A stretch of 64,000 nucleotides of DNA from Siphonodentalium dalli (GCA_032622095.1 CP136065.1:41511503-41575502); one strand, 5' to 3'. Shown: positions 22,760-34,859, numbered from the stretch's first letter. The notes: generated by a model not told the origin, from the letters alone. Translations and numbers: made by a program.

Positions 22760-23213
22760 ATGAAACGTGTAAATAATAGTCGGTGCATGGGGTTGTGAAG
22801 ACAAGCTGTAACCATGAAACGTGTAAATAATTCGGTGCGTGGAGTGGTGTAGACAAGCTGCAACCATGAAACTTGTAAATAATAGTCGGTGCATGGAGTG
22901 GTGTAGATAAGCGGCAACCATGACACTTGTAAATGGTGCATGGGGTGGTGTATACAAGTTGCAACCATGAAACGTGTAAAATAATAGTCGGTGCATGGAG
23001 AGGTGTAGACAAGCGACAACCATGAAACTTGTAAATGGTGCATGGGGTGGTGTAGACAAGCTGCAACCATGAAACGTGTAAAATAATAGTCGGTGCATGG
23101 AGAGGTGTAGACAAGCGACAACCATGAAACTTGTAAATGGTGCATATAGTGGTGTAGACAAGCGGCAACCACGAAGCTTGTAAATGGTGCATGGGGTGGT
23201 GTAGACAAACTGC
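22760..23213. repeat. 46/57-bp minisatellite
   Basis: About nine units around GGTGCATGGAGTGGTGTAGA + CAAGC.GCAACCATGAAAC.TGTAAA. A long form has an extra ATAATAGTC and a short form lacks it; they partly alternate, giving a dimer of about 103 bp. All three minus frames are open (up to 176 codons) only because the unit has no stops on that strand. Confidence 0.9.
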
Positions 23214-23870
23214 TGTCACCCATACGCTTGATATGCGTCAATCGATATAAGCTAAACAGAATCCCATTGTCGTATTTCCACCATTACGTTGGTGGCTAAT
23301 TCGGTTATTGGAGTATTCCTCTTGGGTACAAGTTTCATATGATACACGTTCTAGGCGGTTTGACGGTAAATGGTCACGTAAGTCATGTGGCTTCCGTTGG
23401 CGGTGGTAACACACGTTACATGTCAGACGCGCGTCTGGCTAAATCTATAGCTAATGCTCCGGCTTATATGCGCGTGAGTTAATCCATGAACAATTCACAC
23501 GCAGCAGTCCTGATCTGCACAGAAAACACCAGTGTTCTATAAGCTGCATCAATGTGACTGATTAGTGTAGACATGTGAAGTATCTGTACGTGTGCTAGAT
23601 TGCGAGACGTGCGGGAAGATTGGACTGTCAATATGTTGAACATGACGATGCCACCACCTGCCATTACCAGGAAATTAGACTGTTTTGGCGGGTAAAATGT
23701 GTATGGTGTTTCTCTGGAATGAGCACGAGACTGTATATATTCCAAACTATAGTTTCCAAATAGATCGCCTCATTATTTATATTTTCAAATTCTCAATTGC
23801 CAAGTTTAATTTTATGCATCAGCTGTTAGTTTGTTTGCAAACATGTTATACAGGTACACTATGCAATATA

Positions 23871-24111
23871 CAGTAATGCCCTAAGTAATCGACTCCTTAA
23901 ACACAGCAGAATTATGGGTAACTTTTAAGGATTTAGTCGCAAATATGGCTTGTTGCCATTCATAGGAAAGCTCTCGGGGAGAGCTTTCCGATGAATGGCA
24001 ACAAGCCATAGATTTCCGATGAATGGCAACAAGCCATATTTCCGACTAAATCCTGAAAAGTTACCCATTATTCTGCTGTGTTTAAGGAGTCGATTACTTA
24101 GGGCATTACTG
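23871..24111. mobile_element. TA-flanked foldback element, family F1, copy 2
   Basis: Begins CAGTAATGCCCTAAGTAATC and ends with its inverse GATTACTTAGGGCATTACTG, with TA on both sides (23869-23870, 24112-24113). The centre carries a short extra tandem of TTTCCGATGAATGGCAACAAG (about 23978-24030), so the right arm is longer than the left. Confidence 0.85.
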
Positions 24112-24210
24112 TACGACTTAAAAATCACTTTACTTGCAAAACAATTATCTTTTAACGATTTCTCACGTAAATCGCCCAGTCGTTGAATCAGAGAAATAAA
24201 TCAGAAATGC

Positions 24211-24450
24211 ATCTGTGTGACACCAGTATATAAAGTATAATCAACTATCAGTGAACAGTCGACTAATTCGTCAACATACATACAACATACATCTGTGTGA
24301 CACCAGTATATAACGTATAATCAACTATCAGTGAACAGTCGACTAATTCGTCAACATACATGCAACATACATCTGTGTGACACCAGTATATAAAATATAA
24401 TCGACTATCAGTGAACAGTCGACTAATTCGTCAACATACATGTATATATG
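24211..24450. repeat. 80-bp tandem repeat, three copies
   Basis: Units begin ATCTGTGTGACACCAGTATA at 24211, 24291 and 24371, exactly 80 bp apart. Only a few substitutions separate them (for example AAAGTATAA, AACGTATAA, AAAATATAA). Confidence 0.93.
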
Positions 24451-24828
24451 TAATCCGACGGACGATGGGTGTCTAGTTTGTTGTGGATTATGATCGTCTT
24501 GGCTCCTGGGTGATCTTATGACATTGCCAGTTTTGTTAGTGGCGGAGGAAAAATCTCACACAAAGTTAAGTTTAAAAACGCAACTACATGTACATATATA
24601 TCTATTTCGCTTCATAATTCATATAGGAACCATACTCGGACCCCAGGTGAGCAAATTAGCAATTTTTCCAGATACACAAGTGAGGTTACCATTCAGTTGC
24701 TTAATCGTTGGGATCTGAATAATCTGTTTCCGCGCGGCTTGCTTGTGACAACCCAAACCGATGTATGTCTTACATTAACGCAAATGCTGGAGTTCCCCGG
24801 CAACAACTCATTAATAGAGAATATTTAA

Positions 24829-25010
24829 AGATACATAATCCGAATTAACGCTAGGTTACTATTTATTTATCTTCGCGGGGGTAAACAATATGTGATTCGA
24901 GTCGAGGAATCCACCCATCCAATCTCAGAGTTAACAATATCGATTTTTGAAATGTGTTATGTTTCACTACCTGGAATATTAGGCGGCCTGGCAAATATTC
25001 TACGAGCCGA
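24829..25010 (+). mobile_element. Family T5 left-half fragment, second
   Basis: TTAA at 24825-24828, then AGATACATAATCCGAATTAA, TTGATTCGAGTC-like GTGATTCGAGTCGAGGAATC and ATATCGATTTTTGAAATGTG. The right terminus is not found before 25400. A matching right-end fragment with GATCAAATTGAGTACCTGTAA lies far away at about 59600-59721. Confidence 0.6.
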
Positions 25011-25378
25011 CCGACGTGCTCTCGATACAGTTTTGGAAAATTGATTACTGTATAAGAACGAACTCGATATAAGCATATTCACGTTACAGAAGCCCCGGCC
25101 TATTTCTAAATATGCGATCAGGGAAAGTCTAGGCTGGCACCAACACGTCGTTGAGGGAGGGTTCATAGAAAATCGAGTATCAACAACAATTGACAACGAG
25201 TAATGAAGTGTGGTTGTTTGTTCATCTATACGACTTGGATTTGTAATAATACACGACCCCTGGGCAATCTCTTTCACACAAGGACTACAATAAATGGATC
25301 GTCGCGAGGAGACCATTACATCTCGGACTGACTAGATGATTGGAAGCCGACAGCGAGCACCGAATCAGCGCCAGCGAC

Positions 25379-25478
25379 ATGATGACACACGAGAATTTAC
25401 GACGGGTGAAGGCATCATTTCTCAAACCCGGCGGAATTGGCTCCTACGACCAGGAAGCAAGCTTTCGCTCCATCACCG
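25379..25478 (+). CDS. Candidate first coding exon of an unidentified gene
   Basis: In a locally GC- and CpG-richer patch (25300-25480), ATGATG at 25379 has G at position -3 and opens a frame of 33 codons plus one base. It ends at CACCG|GTCAGTG, a good splice donor. The N-terminus reads MMTHENLRRVKASFLKPGG and the exon ends with a serine/threonine-containing segment. It is basic and polar with no signal peptide, so a cytosolic or nuclear N-terminus is likely. I do not recognise it. No downstream partner exon was identified before the assembly gap at 29632. Without the splice site the frame would stop after 34 codons. Confidence 0.4.
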
Positions 25479-26219
25479 GTCAGTGAATTAGTATAACAGG
25501 GAGCCTCATGACAAAATAATCACAGTTGTTCACTTGGCTCCGGCCTGAGTCATTACTTACATTCCTGTGTGTCAAGGAGCCTATGTTCCATCTTCTTTAG
25601 TGGGCCATTATCTCGCACAAGAGTTCATTAGAGACTAACTGTCCGTCATCACCCTGGACAGTCGCCATAAGTCTGTCAGTCGTTTCGGGAATTCTTAATT
25701 GTCGGGTTCGGTGTCTACGGCTAATAACTAACCCGCCAGAGGACATGGCATCACTGAAGAATAGTTACGATATGTGAGCTTCGCACAAAACGTATGCTTA
25801 CGCATGCACTTTGTACAGACGAAAGGCCATTACATCGGGAGGCTGCTGTCATTCGCCTATGCCACCCCTTATTAACGTCTACTCCATGGTATAGACCTCC
25901 GATACATTGATGAGCATGCGCACGCAATTTAATGTTGGTGCGCTGCTAATAGTAAGACCATTATGCATGAAACTCAAAACAGTTATATAGAATCTAACGA
26001 CCACGTAAATCATCTAACATTGAGATACTGTGAGCTATATACTTATCTGAGAATGATCGACTTCAAGTGCCAATAAGCAGGTGCAAAAGTAGTACAAAAT
26101 CAAATGACATGTTAAAAGTCGTACAGTGTTAACTCCCATCCGGGTCTTTAACTGTATTGTATTTATCTAAACTGCCATTAAATTGGAGGCTGTCATTCGT
26201 CTATGGCACACCATGTTAA

Positions 26220-26611
26220 CCCTTTACCCAACAGAACGGCCCTGTGCCAATGCATTCTCTTATATATGCGAGTCGACCATAGGTCGCCTCGCATATATAA
26301 GAGAATGCATTGGCTTAACACATTAAAAATTATAAAATTGTTAAAGAATGTAAGAAAAAATGGTAAAAAGTGTTAAAAAAAGATTTTGTTTAGGCCAATG
26401 CATTCTGTTATATATGCGAGGCGACCTATGGTCGACTCGCATATATAAGAGAATGCATTGGCACATGGCATAACTGTAACTATCACAATGTGGTCAAGGA
26501 GCCGGTTCCAATGATATCCATATTTGTATGGTTCTATTGAGACAGACCGAAGATATTTTAGGCTGTTGAAGCTTTATTTGGCCGGTTTTGGCCGGTTTGT
26601 TGGGTAAAGGG
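26220..26611. mobile_element. TTAA-flanked element, family T2, copy 3
   Basis: TTAA at 26216-26219 and 26612-26615, ends CCCTTTACCCAACA and TGTTGGGTAAAGGG. It is very close to copy 1. It sits in one member of a tandem duplication whose other member (TTAA at 25872-25875) keeps the empty site. Confidence 0.9.
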
Positions 26612-26672
26612 TTAACGTCTACTACACGGGATACACATCTGGTATACTGGTGAGCAGTCGCACGCACGTTAA

Positions 26673-27064
26673 GGACATGTTATGGACTTGTTCGGGTGCG
26701 TGAAACTGATAAATTATTTCGCAGGTGCTATGTCAACTGGGGGAATGTATCATTATATTAACATCGCCGAAAATCTAAAAGAAATTGACCATACCACTCC
26801 ATAGAAAACATCATCTGATCCAGGGACCTATGTATATTAGTCCCAGTCTGAACTATACGCTCAATTGTAAATATTTACATCCCGATTCGGGACGCAACAA
26901 TGGGCGATAAACTAACGCAAATGATTTCGCCATCGACACTCGTTGCATTTAATTAATATATAAGAATGACGATGTGTGTTGTAAATTTGGATTAATATTC
27001 GTAAAAATAACTATTTTGACCAAGAGTAATCTCCAATTCTATTTCCGGAGTGTTTCACATCACT
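26673..27064. mobile_element. TTAA-flanked element, family T4, copy 2
   Basis: TTAA at 26669-26672 and 27065-27068. Starts GGACATGTTATGGACTTGTT, ends GTGTTTCACATCACT. It is inserted in the same duplicated segment as T2 copy 3, and the paralogous empty TTAA is at 25929-25932. Confidence 0.85.
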
Positions 27065-27344
27065 TTAATGTTGGGTTGCAGACCATTATACATAAAGCCA
27101 GACACGACGCTGTATAATCTATAACGTCCGCGGAATAATATGAAATCCAGATGTCATGTCGGATCTACTTATCGGAAAATGATCGACTCCAAGAGCCAAC
27201 AGGCATGTGAGAAAGACTTAGGAAGTAGCTCAAAATCAAATGACATGTCAAAAGCCGCACAGTGATCTGAAATCCACCGGGTCTTCAGCTGCATATTGTA
27301 TATCTGAATTGCTATTAATTTAGAGAGTGCTATTTGTCTGTATA

Positions 27345-27458
27345 CAATAATGCCCTAAATAATCGACTCCTTAACCACAACAGAATTATGGGTAATTTTT
27401 CAGGATTTAGTCGGAAATATGGCTTGCTGCCATTCATCGGAAAGCTCTCACTGAGAGT
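27345..27458 (+). mobile_element. F1 foldback element, single-arm fragment
   Basis: CAATAATGCCCTAAATAATC through CATTCATCGGAAAGCTCTC matches the left arm of the F1 family. The second arm is missing; sequence after about 27458 is unrelated. Either the right arm was lost or the palindrome was collapsed during cloning or assembly. Confidence 0.7.
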
Positions 27459-27459
27459 T

Positions 27460-29631
27460 ATCCTGACCTCCCCAACCCAACCCACACAATAAGAACATTT
27501 GACCTATGTCCGACCAAAGAAGATCACTTGTGGTGTTGTAAATTCTTTCAAACAAATATTTGTTATGGCGTCACAGTACGTTCTATATAGAGTTATCGCC
27601 CTTCCGATTAACTCAGGATACTCATTTCGAAATACAATCCTAACCTCACGTGGCACGCGTTACTGCTACATTGAATATCATGTGTGCGTATTAGGTGATT
27701 AATGAGAATGTGCACGCAATTTCTTGCATGAAACATTACCGTGTGATTAATTCGGTTCGAATGATTTCATTAGGGCTAAATATATTTATTTACATGTTTA
27801 AATAATCACAGTTTCACATATTTCAGGTTTAGAAAGTTCTCATATTGCAAAACCAAATAAGTTGGCGCCTTTGACTTTTGAATATCTAAATTCTTCAAGA
27901 AGGCGGGCTGCCTGGTGGGTGCTAGGATGCCATGATATCAGTTTCTAACACAGAAATAAGTTCGCAGAATATCTTTTAAAAAATATGTAAATATATATTG
28001 CAATTTAGCGGTAATAGATGGTGGTTAGTTTTATGTATCAAGATCTACTATATATATCCTCGCGTATAGCATGTAAAATAGCAATCGATGGAATTATACG
28101 AGCCACATGGCTAAAATAACTAAGTCGATACGGTGATTGTATCGACAACAGAAAGAGTACAAAAGGGTCCAACAAACCAGATCCCCGGAGATACTCGTGG
28201 TACTATAGATCCACAGATTCCGTTACGGATTACATAGTGTCCTCATTACACACAATCCCTGAGAGGTATTAATAACATTTGTGGGTACGGAATGTCACGT
28301 GATCAAATCAGTGCTGAAATAACCTGCTTTACTAAACTTTACATTGATATGGAGGGATTGTTTGTGTTTATGCTAAGCAGACGACAGACAGACAAGCACA
28401 TACTACAGATATAACGGTGCCTATAACTGACAATCAAATAATCACCTCCGACACCTAGACTGGACTAGACATGGCATGCTATACCCACAACCTGTCTAAA
28501 GTTATCTGTTTCGGAATCATGTATATTTTAGAGTCGCAATTGTATACGAAATTTATTAAAAGAGTACACTAATTAGATTCGAGCCGCGCTTAGCGATGGA
28601 TGAGGTTAACAAATTTCGAATCGAATTGAATTTGATGGATGAGGTTAAAAAATTTCGAATCTAATTGCGACGAATTTGTGATCCATTTTATCACACAATC
28701 ACATATTAGCAAGGAAAAACCATCTTTAAACGGCGGGGGTTAAAAAAAAATCAGGACCTTCAAGGAAAAAATAAAGTTCCATTTTAAATGTGTCTTTTCA
28801 TGTTGAAAACAATGTTCAACCACCCTCATCACACATATTTATGTCACAGCCAACAATACTAACCCAACACAAATCGAATATCATAATTATATTGCAATTA
28901 ACATAATAATAAAGTTCAGGCATTGATATCGATACAATTTCGTTAAGCTATTACGTCACTGTGGGTGCCGATAATACACGTGTGTCTCAATAAAAGGCCG
29001 GGTTTAGGGGCTAATTATGTGATAGATGCATATCTCTTAGATCGCCTAAACACACGCGCATTGTATAAGGCAGCTTGGTTTGTATCTCTTGTTCATTTTT
29101 GCACTGCTATATATCGCACTGCTATATCCATTTCCCTTTCATCGGATCATCTCTATACAAACATATTGTATCTCACGTGACTTTGTTATTGAAATCAAGC
29201 TTTCCGATTGGTTGGCTACTCGACTCTATTAGTCGTAGTTGTATACTACGCCTTCAAGTCTCTCCCATCGTGCACTATGCATATGTAGTTTTGACTACTA
29301 AAAATAGTAACGAACACTACATCAAACTTTGTTCTGAAACTACTTGTTATTTCGCCGCTGATCCAAATTAAAGCTTCAGTAAGGCGAACATCAATTGTCT
29401 GAACTTAGTAAAAGTTGAAAATAGTAGTTTCCTACTGCTAAATCAAAATTACAAAGAATTAATTAAAAAAAACCAAACAAACAAACCTGAACAAAGAGGA
29501 ATTTTTTTTTACATATTATTTTTTTTTCTTTAAAAAAAAATGGTGTTTGCCCACTGGTTTGCCTTTAATTTCTGCATTTGTTCGATACAATATAATAATT
29601 AGAGCATGACTTGTCGTGAAATACGCCGATA
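27460..29631. other. Long stretch without recognised genes
   Basis: No exon or element that I can support. There is a local 45-bp direct repeat at 28600-28668 (GATGGATGAGGTTAA.AAATTTCGAAT). Short open frames at 27499, 28965 and 29075 look like chance. Confidence 0.45.
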
Positions 29632-29731
29632 NNNNNNNNNNNNNNNNNNNNNNNNNNNNNNNNNNNNNNNNNNNNNNNNNNNNNNNNNNNNNNNNNNNNN
29701 NNNNNNNNNNNNNNNNNNNNNNNNNNNNNNN
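29632..29731. other. Assembly gap (100 N)
   Basis: Exactly 100 N, the usual placeholder for a gap of unknown size. Open frames spanning it are meaningless. Confidence 0.99.
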
Positions 29732-29810
29732 CAATTGAGGCGAAAATGGTGAAGTTGGGGAGCAACGCATCACCAAAAAATTACATCTTTGTAAACAAGT
29801 ACAAGTTGAA

Positions 29811-30110
29811 GGGTCTCGGTGGCTCAGTCGGTTAGGTACAACTCAAGGCCGTCTCGCCCTCCAGCGCTGGCAATGAGGGTTTAAATGTACATGTTTCCAT
29901 GATCTACTTTGTAACTTAAAATCTATATCTGGTGGAGTTTCCAGTTACATGCCAATGGCCAGTGGTTTGCCGCTCATGGTCGACGAGTTTATCAGCCAAT
30001 GAAATCATTGTCAGATTAGCCGTAAGTGTGCAGATTGCCTCCACCACTAACGTTTGCAATGTTGTGATATAGCCTTAGTTGCTGAAAGTGGTATTAAACC
30101 CAAATCAATC
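29811..30110 (+). mobile_element. tRNA-derived SINE with intact target duplication
   Basis: The head carries a perfect polymerase III A box, TGGCTCAGTCGG (29820-29831). The B-box region (AATGAGGGTTTAAAT) is degenerate. The body ends GGTATTAAACCCAAATC with an AATC tail. AAGTACAAGTTGAA flanks it directly (29797-29810 and 30111-30124), a 14-bp duplication typical of LINE-driven insertion. The tail style is common in molluscan SINEs (from general knowledge). Confidence 0.88.
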
Positions 30111-30885
30111 AAGTACAAGTTGAATGTGTCTAGCTTGAATTGACTGAAGCATTTTAATATGTGGTGGGATTACTTTAATGATCCATGCACAGGGTAGGAA
30201 CTGCTCCGCGAGGCTGATACCTCTTCGGATCTTCGGTCCAGTTCTTATCCGATCTGGTCAATGTCACTGGGGATTTTTCCCATGGTAAATAACGCAAGTT
30301 CATTTGTTGTATATACCTTGCCAGCTACCTCAACTATCGAGACATACTAGTTGGAAATTGTTAAGTAAATGTGGAATAGTAGAATTTATCCATTTTAAGA
30401 AATGTTCCAGTTCACTAGTGATGGGTCCCAGTTCACCATTGATAAGATCCGTTCACTACCCGAACATCTATGCAACAGACTTTTGGTAAAATAAGTGTGC
30501 ACATGTGAATGTTTGAACTATAACTTCACACTGGACTCACTTTTTTTTAAATTTAATCGCTAATGGTTATTGCGATACGTAGTTTGGTACACGATGTAAA
30601 GCACGTCTGTTTTGGAACAAGTACAAAAAACTTGCAAGTGAACTGGACACGGATCGATAGTGAACTGGACCGAAAATCACAAGAGGATCTTTTCTCATGG
30701 AGCAGTTCCTACCCTGTGCCATGGCTGCATCTATTGCTTAGTTTATACATTTGTTGCAGTGACAACTTTTGTGAATTATCAGGACGTTCTGATCTTAATG
30801 AAGTGGAATGCAGGTTTTTACGTACAAGTTATGACCACTTACCTCACGGTTACATCTCCATAAAAACAGTCCACATGACAGTTAA

Positions 30886-31253
30886 AGACATATTGTGTAC
30901 TTATTCGGGTGCGTGAAAACTGATAAGTTAGCATTAATGTGCTATGCCAACTGGAGGGATGTAGCATTCTACTAACATAACCGAAACTTCAAGCAAATCA
31001 ACCGTACCGCTCCATAGAAAACATTGTCAGAACTACGCTAAATTGTAAATATTTACTACTCGATTCGGGACGCATCTATCGGCGATAAACTAACGAAAAT
31101 GATTTCGTCGTCGACAGTCACTGCATTTAATTAATATATAAGAATGACGATATGTGTTGTCAATATACATATAATATTTGTAAACATAACTACTTTGAAC
31201 AAGATTGTTCTCCATTTCTATTTTATCACCCTACCGGAGTGTTTCATATCACT
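30886..31253. mobile_element. TTAA-flanked element, family T4, copy 3
   Basis: TTAA at 30882-30885 and 31254-31257. Begins AGACATATTGTGTACTTATT, ends GTGTTTCATATCACT, with the same internal landmarks as the other T4 copies. Terminal inversion in T4 is weak (AG then W-S-AT), so the family is defined mainly by its shared ends and TTAA flanks. Confidence 0.8.
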
Positions 31254-31549
31254 TTAATCCTTATATTTATATACATTTAGCGAAAAAGCTACTTTTGTAA
31301 ATGTATTTAAATTGAAAAGTGTATCGTGACAAAACCAGCCCAAAATATCCCATAGCACCCTTGGCAAAAGTTAACAGGAACAATTTCTCTTTATATTGAA
31401 ACCCGATGATTTATTAAGTCAATCCTGCGCGAGTCCAAATGCGCCCAAAACATTACACGTTCGTCTTTCCAAAACCTATGACGCATCGATGTAATTATGA
31501 GGCTGCAGTTATGAGCTGTTGCGCGTTCACTGAGAAATAATTGCAACTT

Positions 31550-31690
31550 GCCACGTGGGCGCCGACCAATCAGAATGCTGGATTTAGTGATAATCACACT
31601 TAGTATGTAAATATATTCAGATAACACTGTCTCATATGATCTATAAATAGACGGCCAAGTACTTAATTCATTATAATCTCAGTAAGAGTT
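31550..31690 (+). promoter_or_regulatory. Possible polymerase II promoter
   Basis: CCACGTGG-type E-box (about 31551-31558), CCAAT (31566-31570) and TATAAATAG (31641-31649) occur in order on the plus strand. They are followed by a donor-like CA|GTAAGAG near 31681 and an ATG at about 31704 that opens 38 codons. The CCAAT-TATA spacing is about 70 bp, longer than usual. No transcript evidence, so this is only a candidate. Confidence 0.22.
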
Positions 31691-32239
31691 ATGTAAATTA
31701 ACATGACTCTGGGATTCCAGGAGTTGAATGTCACAAGGGAATTACAGCTAAACTCATTCGGCAAACCTCACAAGTCTCCATCCCATATATACTGTCATAG
31801 GTCAAGGAGTTCAGCATGATACATGTACAATTCAAATGGCAGATTTCAGTGCAACATGGAGATCGATGAAGTTTGATGATAACGAAAGTTCGAAAGCACA
31901 TTTTAAAGAGTTACTCCCAATTCCACCCTCATCACATTCAATGTATCCCATCCATCAGTATTTATGAGGACAATGAGATGCATGCATATTCTGCAGAAGA
32001 CAAATTAATATGGCTAGGTAATATACAATCCATTGCGTTCAGTTATTAATTGTTTTTTTTTTGTTGGTTTGTTACAGTTACCAATTTAAGTGTTTCCTGA
32101 ACTGTTCTACCTCTTCACTGTTGATATACTCGATCTAACAATTCGATTCAAGATTCGATGTGATTTTGAATCTATTGCTTAAAAATTAAAATACCCGATT
32201 CGCAGGGCACTTGGTCAATGAAGACAGACTTTCATGGGT

Positions 32240-32830
32240 CAGAATAGACTACCTAGTTGAAGCATTTTTGGATCAACTTGACAAAGTCAAGTTTGAGCTA
32301 TTGCCATGGGTTGGCATCCGTCATCTGTGAGTCCATCCATGATTCATCTACAATTTCCTGTAGCACAGTCTACAAGTCGCATATCTCATCCAATCCTTTT
32401 GGAACTTCATATAGATCTTTGAGGTGGCCTCTAAATGGGAGCCATTGATCTTTTCAGAAAGTTGTTGAAAAACATGGCCACCAGCAGCCATCTTTGATTT
32501 CAAATTTGAATATATCGGCACACCCTGCAGCCCACATTTTTTGGAGGACTGTTTTAAAAACTTACAGGCATGTTTAGGATCACCTCTAGATGGGAGCTAT
32601 ATATCTTGAATGATTTTCTGTGAAAAACATGGCCATTGGCAGCCATCTTGGATTTTATTCTTTGCATGACTAAATCCTTTGGCATACCCTACAGGCCACA
32701 TCCTTCATCCTTTCAAAATATGTTAAAAAACATGGCCTCCTCCAACAGCCATCTTGGATCTTGAATTTTAATCCATCAGCACATCCTGTTGCCCGAATTT
32801 ATTGGGGTATTGTTTTGAATTTAGGCCAAA
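32240..32830 (+). repeat. Dispersed repeat with CATGGCC..CAGCCATCTTGGATT units
   Basis: Imperfect units of 130-160 bp: AAAAACATGGCC, AGCAGCCATCTT.GATTT, CACACCCTGCAGCCCACAT and CTCTAGATGGGAGCT. Related blocks lie at 39530-39690, 42700-42740 and, inverted, 61290-62175. Confidence 0.75.
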
Positions 32831-33206
32831 AAAAAAGAAGGTTTTAGTTCTCAGGCCCTGCCGCATTGAATAAAAAGGGCCGCATTAGGCCTTTTTTATT
32901 GCAATGCCTGATGTTATGACAAAAAAAACTTACGAAAAAATAAATTTGAAAAGTAGATTTGAAGTAGATGACTACAATTAAGAAAATGATTAGCTGATCC
33001 TCATGCTCTTCTTACAATTAGTCATTGTGAACAACTTACACTAATAGTAACTTTATACAATTGAAAGGCACAGGACTAAATTCAGGATCACATATTAGAA
33101 TGGGGAGGTATCAGTTTTTAGACAACAATAACAGTAGTTAATGTCAGGGGCATTATATAATGCTAGGTAATCCCAAGTCATACACTGGTAGTACAATGTC
33201 ATTTTT

Positions 33207-34690
33207 ATGTTTACCCATACCATGTATGGTAAACATAGTGTCGTTGTCCGGATTGACCACTCGTCGTGCGTCCGTCCGTCTGTCCGTCCGTCCGTCCGTA
33301 GACACTTTACGTGTAATGCGATAACTCAAACATTTTTTACCTGATCAAAACCAAATTTTGTATATGGGGTTTTCAGCCCAAAATACAGATCGAGTTCGAA
33401 TATGGGTTTGATCCGACTTTTTTTGACAGAGTTATGGCCCTTTTTTGACTTAGAATTCACGCATTCTGCCATAACTCAAACATTTTTTATCTGATCGGAA
33501 TCAAATTTGGTATGTGAGTTTCTCGGCCCAAAATACAGATCGAGTTCGAATATGGGTTTGATCCGACTTTTTATTACGGAGTTATGGCCCTTTTTCGACT
33601 TAGAATTAATGAATTCTGCCATAACTCAAACATTTTTTATCTGATCGGAACCAAATTTGGTATGTGAGTTTCTCGGCCCAAAATACAGATCGAGTTCGAA
33701 TATGGGTTTGATCCGACTTTTTATTACGGAGTTATGGCCCTTTTTCGACTTAGAATTCATGAATTCTGCCATAACTCAAACATTTTTTATCTGATTGGAA
33801 CCAAATTTGGTGTATGAGTTTCTCAGACCAACATACAGATTGATTTCGAATATGGGTTTGATCGGATTTTTTTTAATGGTGTTATGGTCCTTTGACATAT
33901 GATTCACACATACATGTACTTCGATAAATCAACCAACATTTTTCATCTGATAAGAACCAAATTTGGTATGTGAGTTTCTCAACTCAAAATACAGAACGAG
34001 TTTGAATATGGGTTAGATCCAATTTGTTATACCAGAGATATGGCCCTTTTTAAACTAAGAATTATCCAGATTATAACCCAAGTAACTTACAATTAATGAA
34101 TACCTGCTTCTCTGTGAGCAAGATAAAAGACAATATAGTTTATTGCTTTGAGAGTTATTTATAGCCCTCATATGTTAGGTCTGTATAAGAGACACAGTGA
34201 ATTATTGGATAAATTGATTTAGCTATCTTTTTAACCACAACTTAGCCAGGTGAATTTATTTAACTAGACCAATGGAGCTCTCTAAGTCCTTGGATGATGG
34301 GACTACATTGGATCAAACAGGGCAGAGATAGGTGATTTAACCCCTTTTACCCATTCCATGTCTTTTAACCTTTCCATTCAATAAATAATTATATTATTTT
34401 GATATCTCACATGGCAATTTGCAACAACATGAATAGAACTGCTCACACTATGATAGTGGTGACAGGCTCTAGAGTTTAGATGTTATATTAACCCTTCTAT
34501 ATTGACTCATACATTCCAATAATTTGTGTTATTACTGGTTATTATGTACATTTGTCATATACTACTTTAGATCATAACAGTATACTCTATAATTCAACAT
34601 TAAAAGATTATGATTCTGATCTTAACAATTTACTATCGCCAAGGGATGGGTTAAACATCTGCCGATCGTGATCGGCCTCTCGTTATATAA
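33207..34690 (+). mobile_element. Composite dispersed element H1 with 150-bp internal tandem array
   Basis: Starts with a hairpin (TTTACCCATACCATGTATGGTAAAC), then GTCCGGATTGACCACTCGTC, a (TCCG)n run and TAGACACTTTACG. A 150-bp tandem follows (ATAACTCAAACATTTTTT at 33321, 33471, 33621 and 33771) with CCAAATTTGGTATGTGAG and GAGTTATGGCCCTTTTT in each unit. It ends with a second hairpin, GCCGATCGTGATCGGC, before CTCTCGTT. Two further copies exist at 44692-45803 and inverted at 55673-57633. Mechanism unknown. Confidence 0.7.
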
Positions 34691-34859
34691 GACTAAATGA
34701 GTTTATATGCATAACAGTTCCCTCTACATTTCTGGTTATTACTAGACAGAGGAAGGTATCTGTGTCCATGCTCACTATGCGCAAATAAAAAATAAAAATA
34801 AAACCCTCCCTCCCTCATTGATTTGAAAATAAAATTGCCCGAGAAAACTTTTTTTTTTT

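Larger units (their letters stand above)
25848..27345. repeat. Diverged tandem duplication carrying two TTAA insertions
   Basis: Copy one (25848-26195) reads GGCTGCTGTCATTCGCCTAT, TTAACGTCTACT, GAGCATGCGCACGCAATTTAATGTTGG, then ATGATCGACTTCAAG and CAAATGACATG..AAAAG. Copy two (26186-27345) has the same order but with element T2 (26220-26611) at the first TTAA and T4 (26673-27064) at the second. A third partial copy seems to start near 27690 (GCACGCAATTT). Confidence 0.75.

Noticed and set aside
24957-25316. 119-codon minus-strand open frame
   Set aside because: It overlaps a T5 fragment and shows no domain features or splice signals; probably chance.
29516-29776. Open frames spanning the N gap
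   Set aside because: The frame passes through 100 unknown bases and cannot be interpreted.
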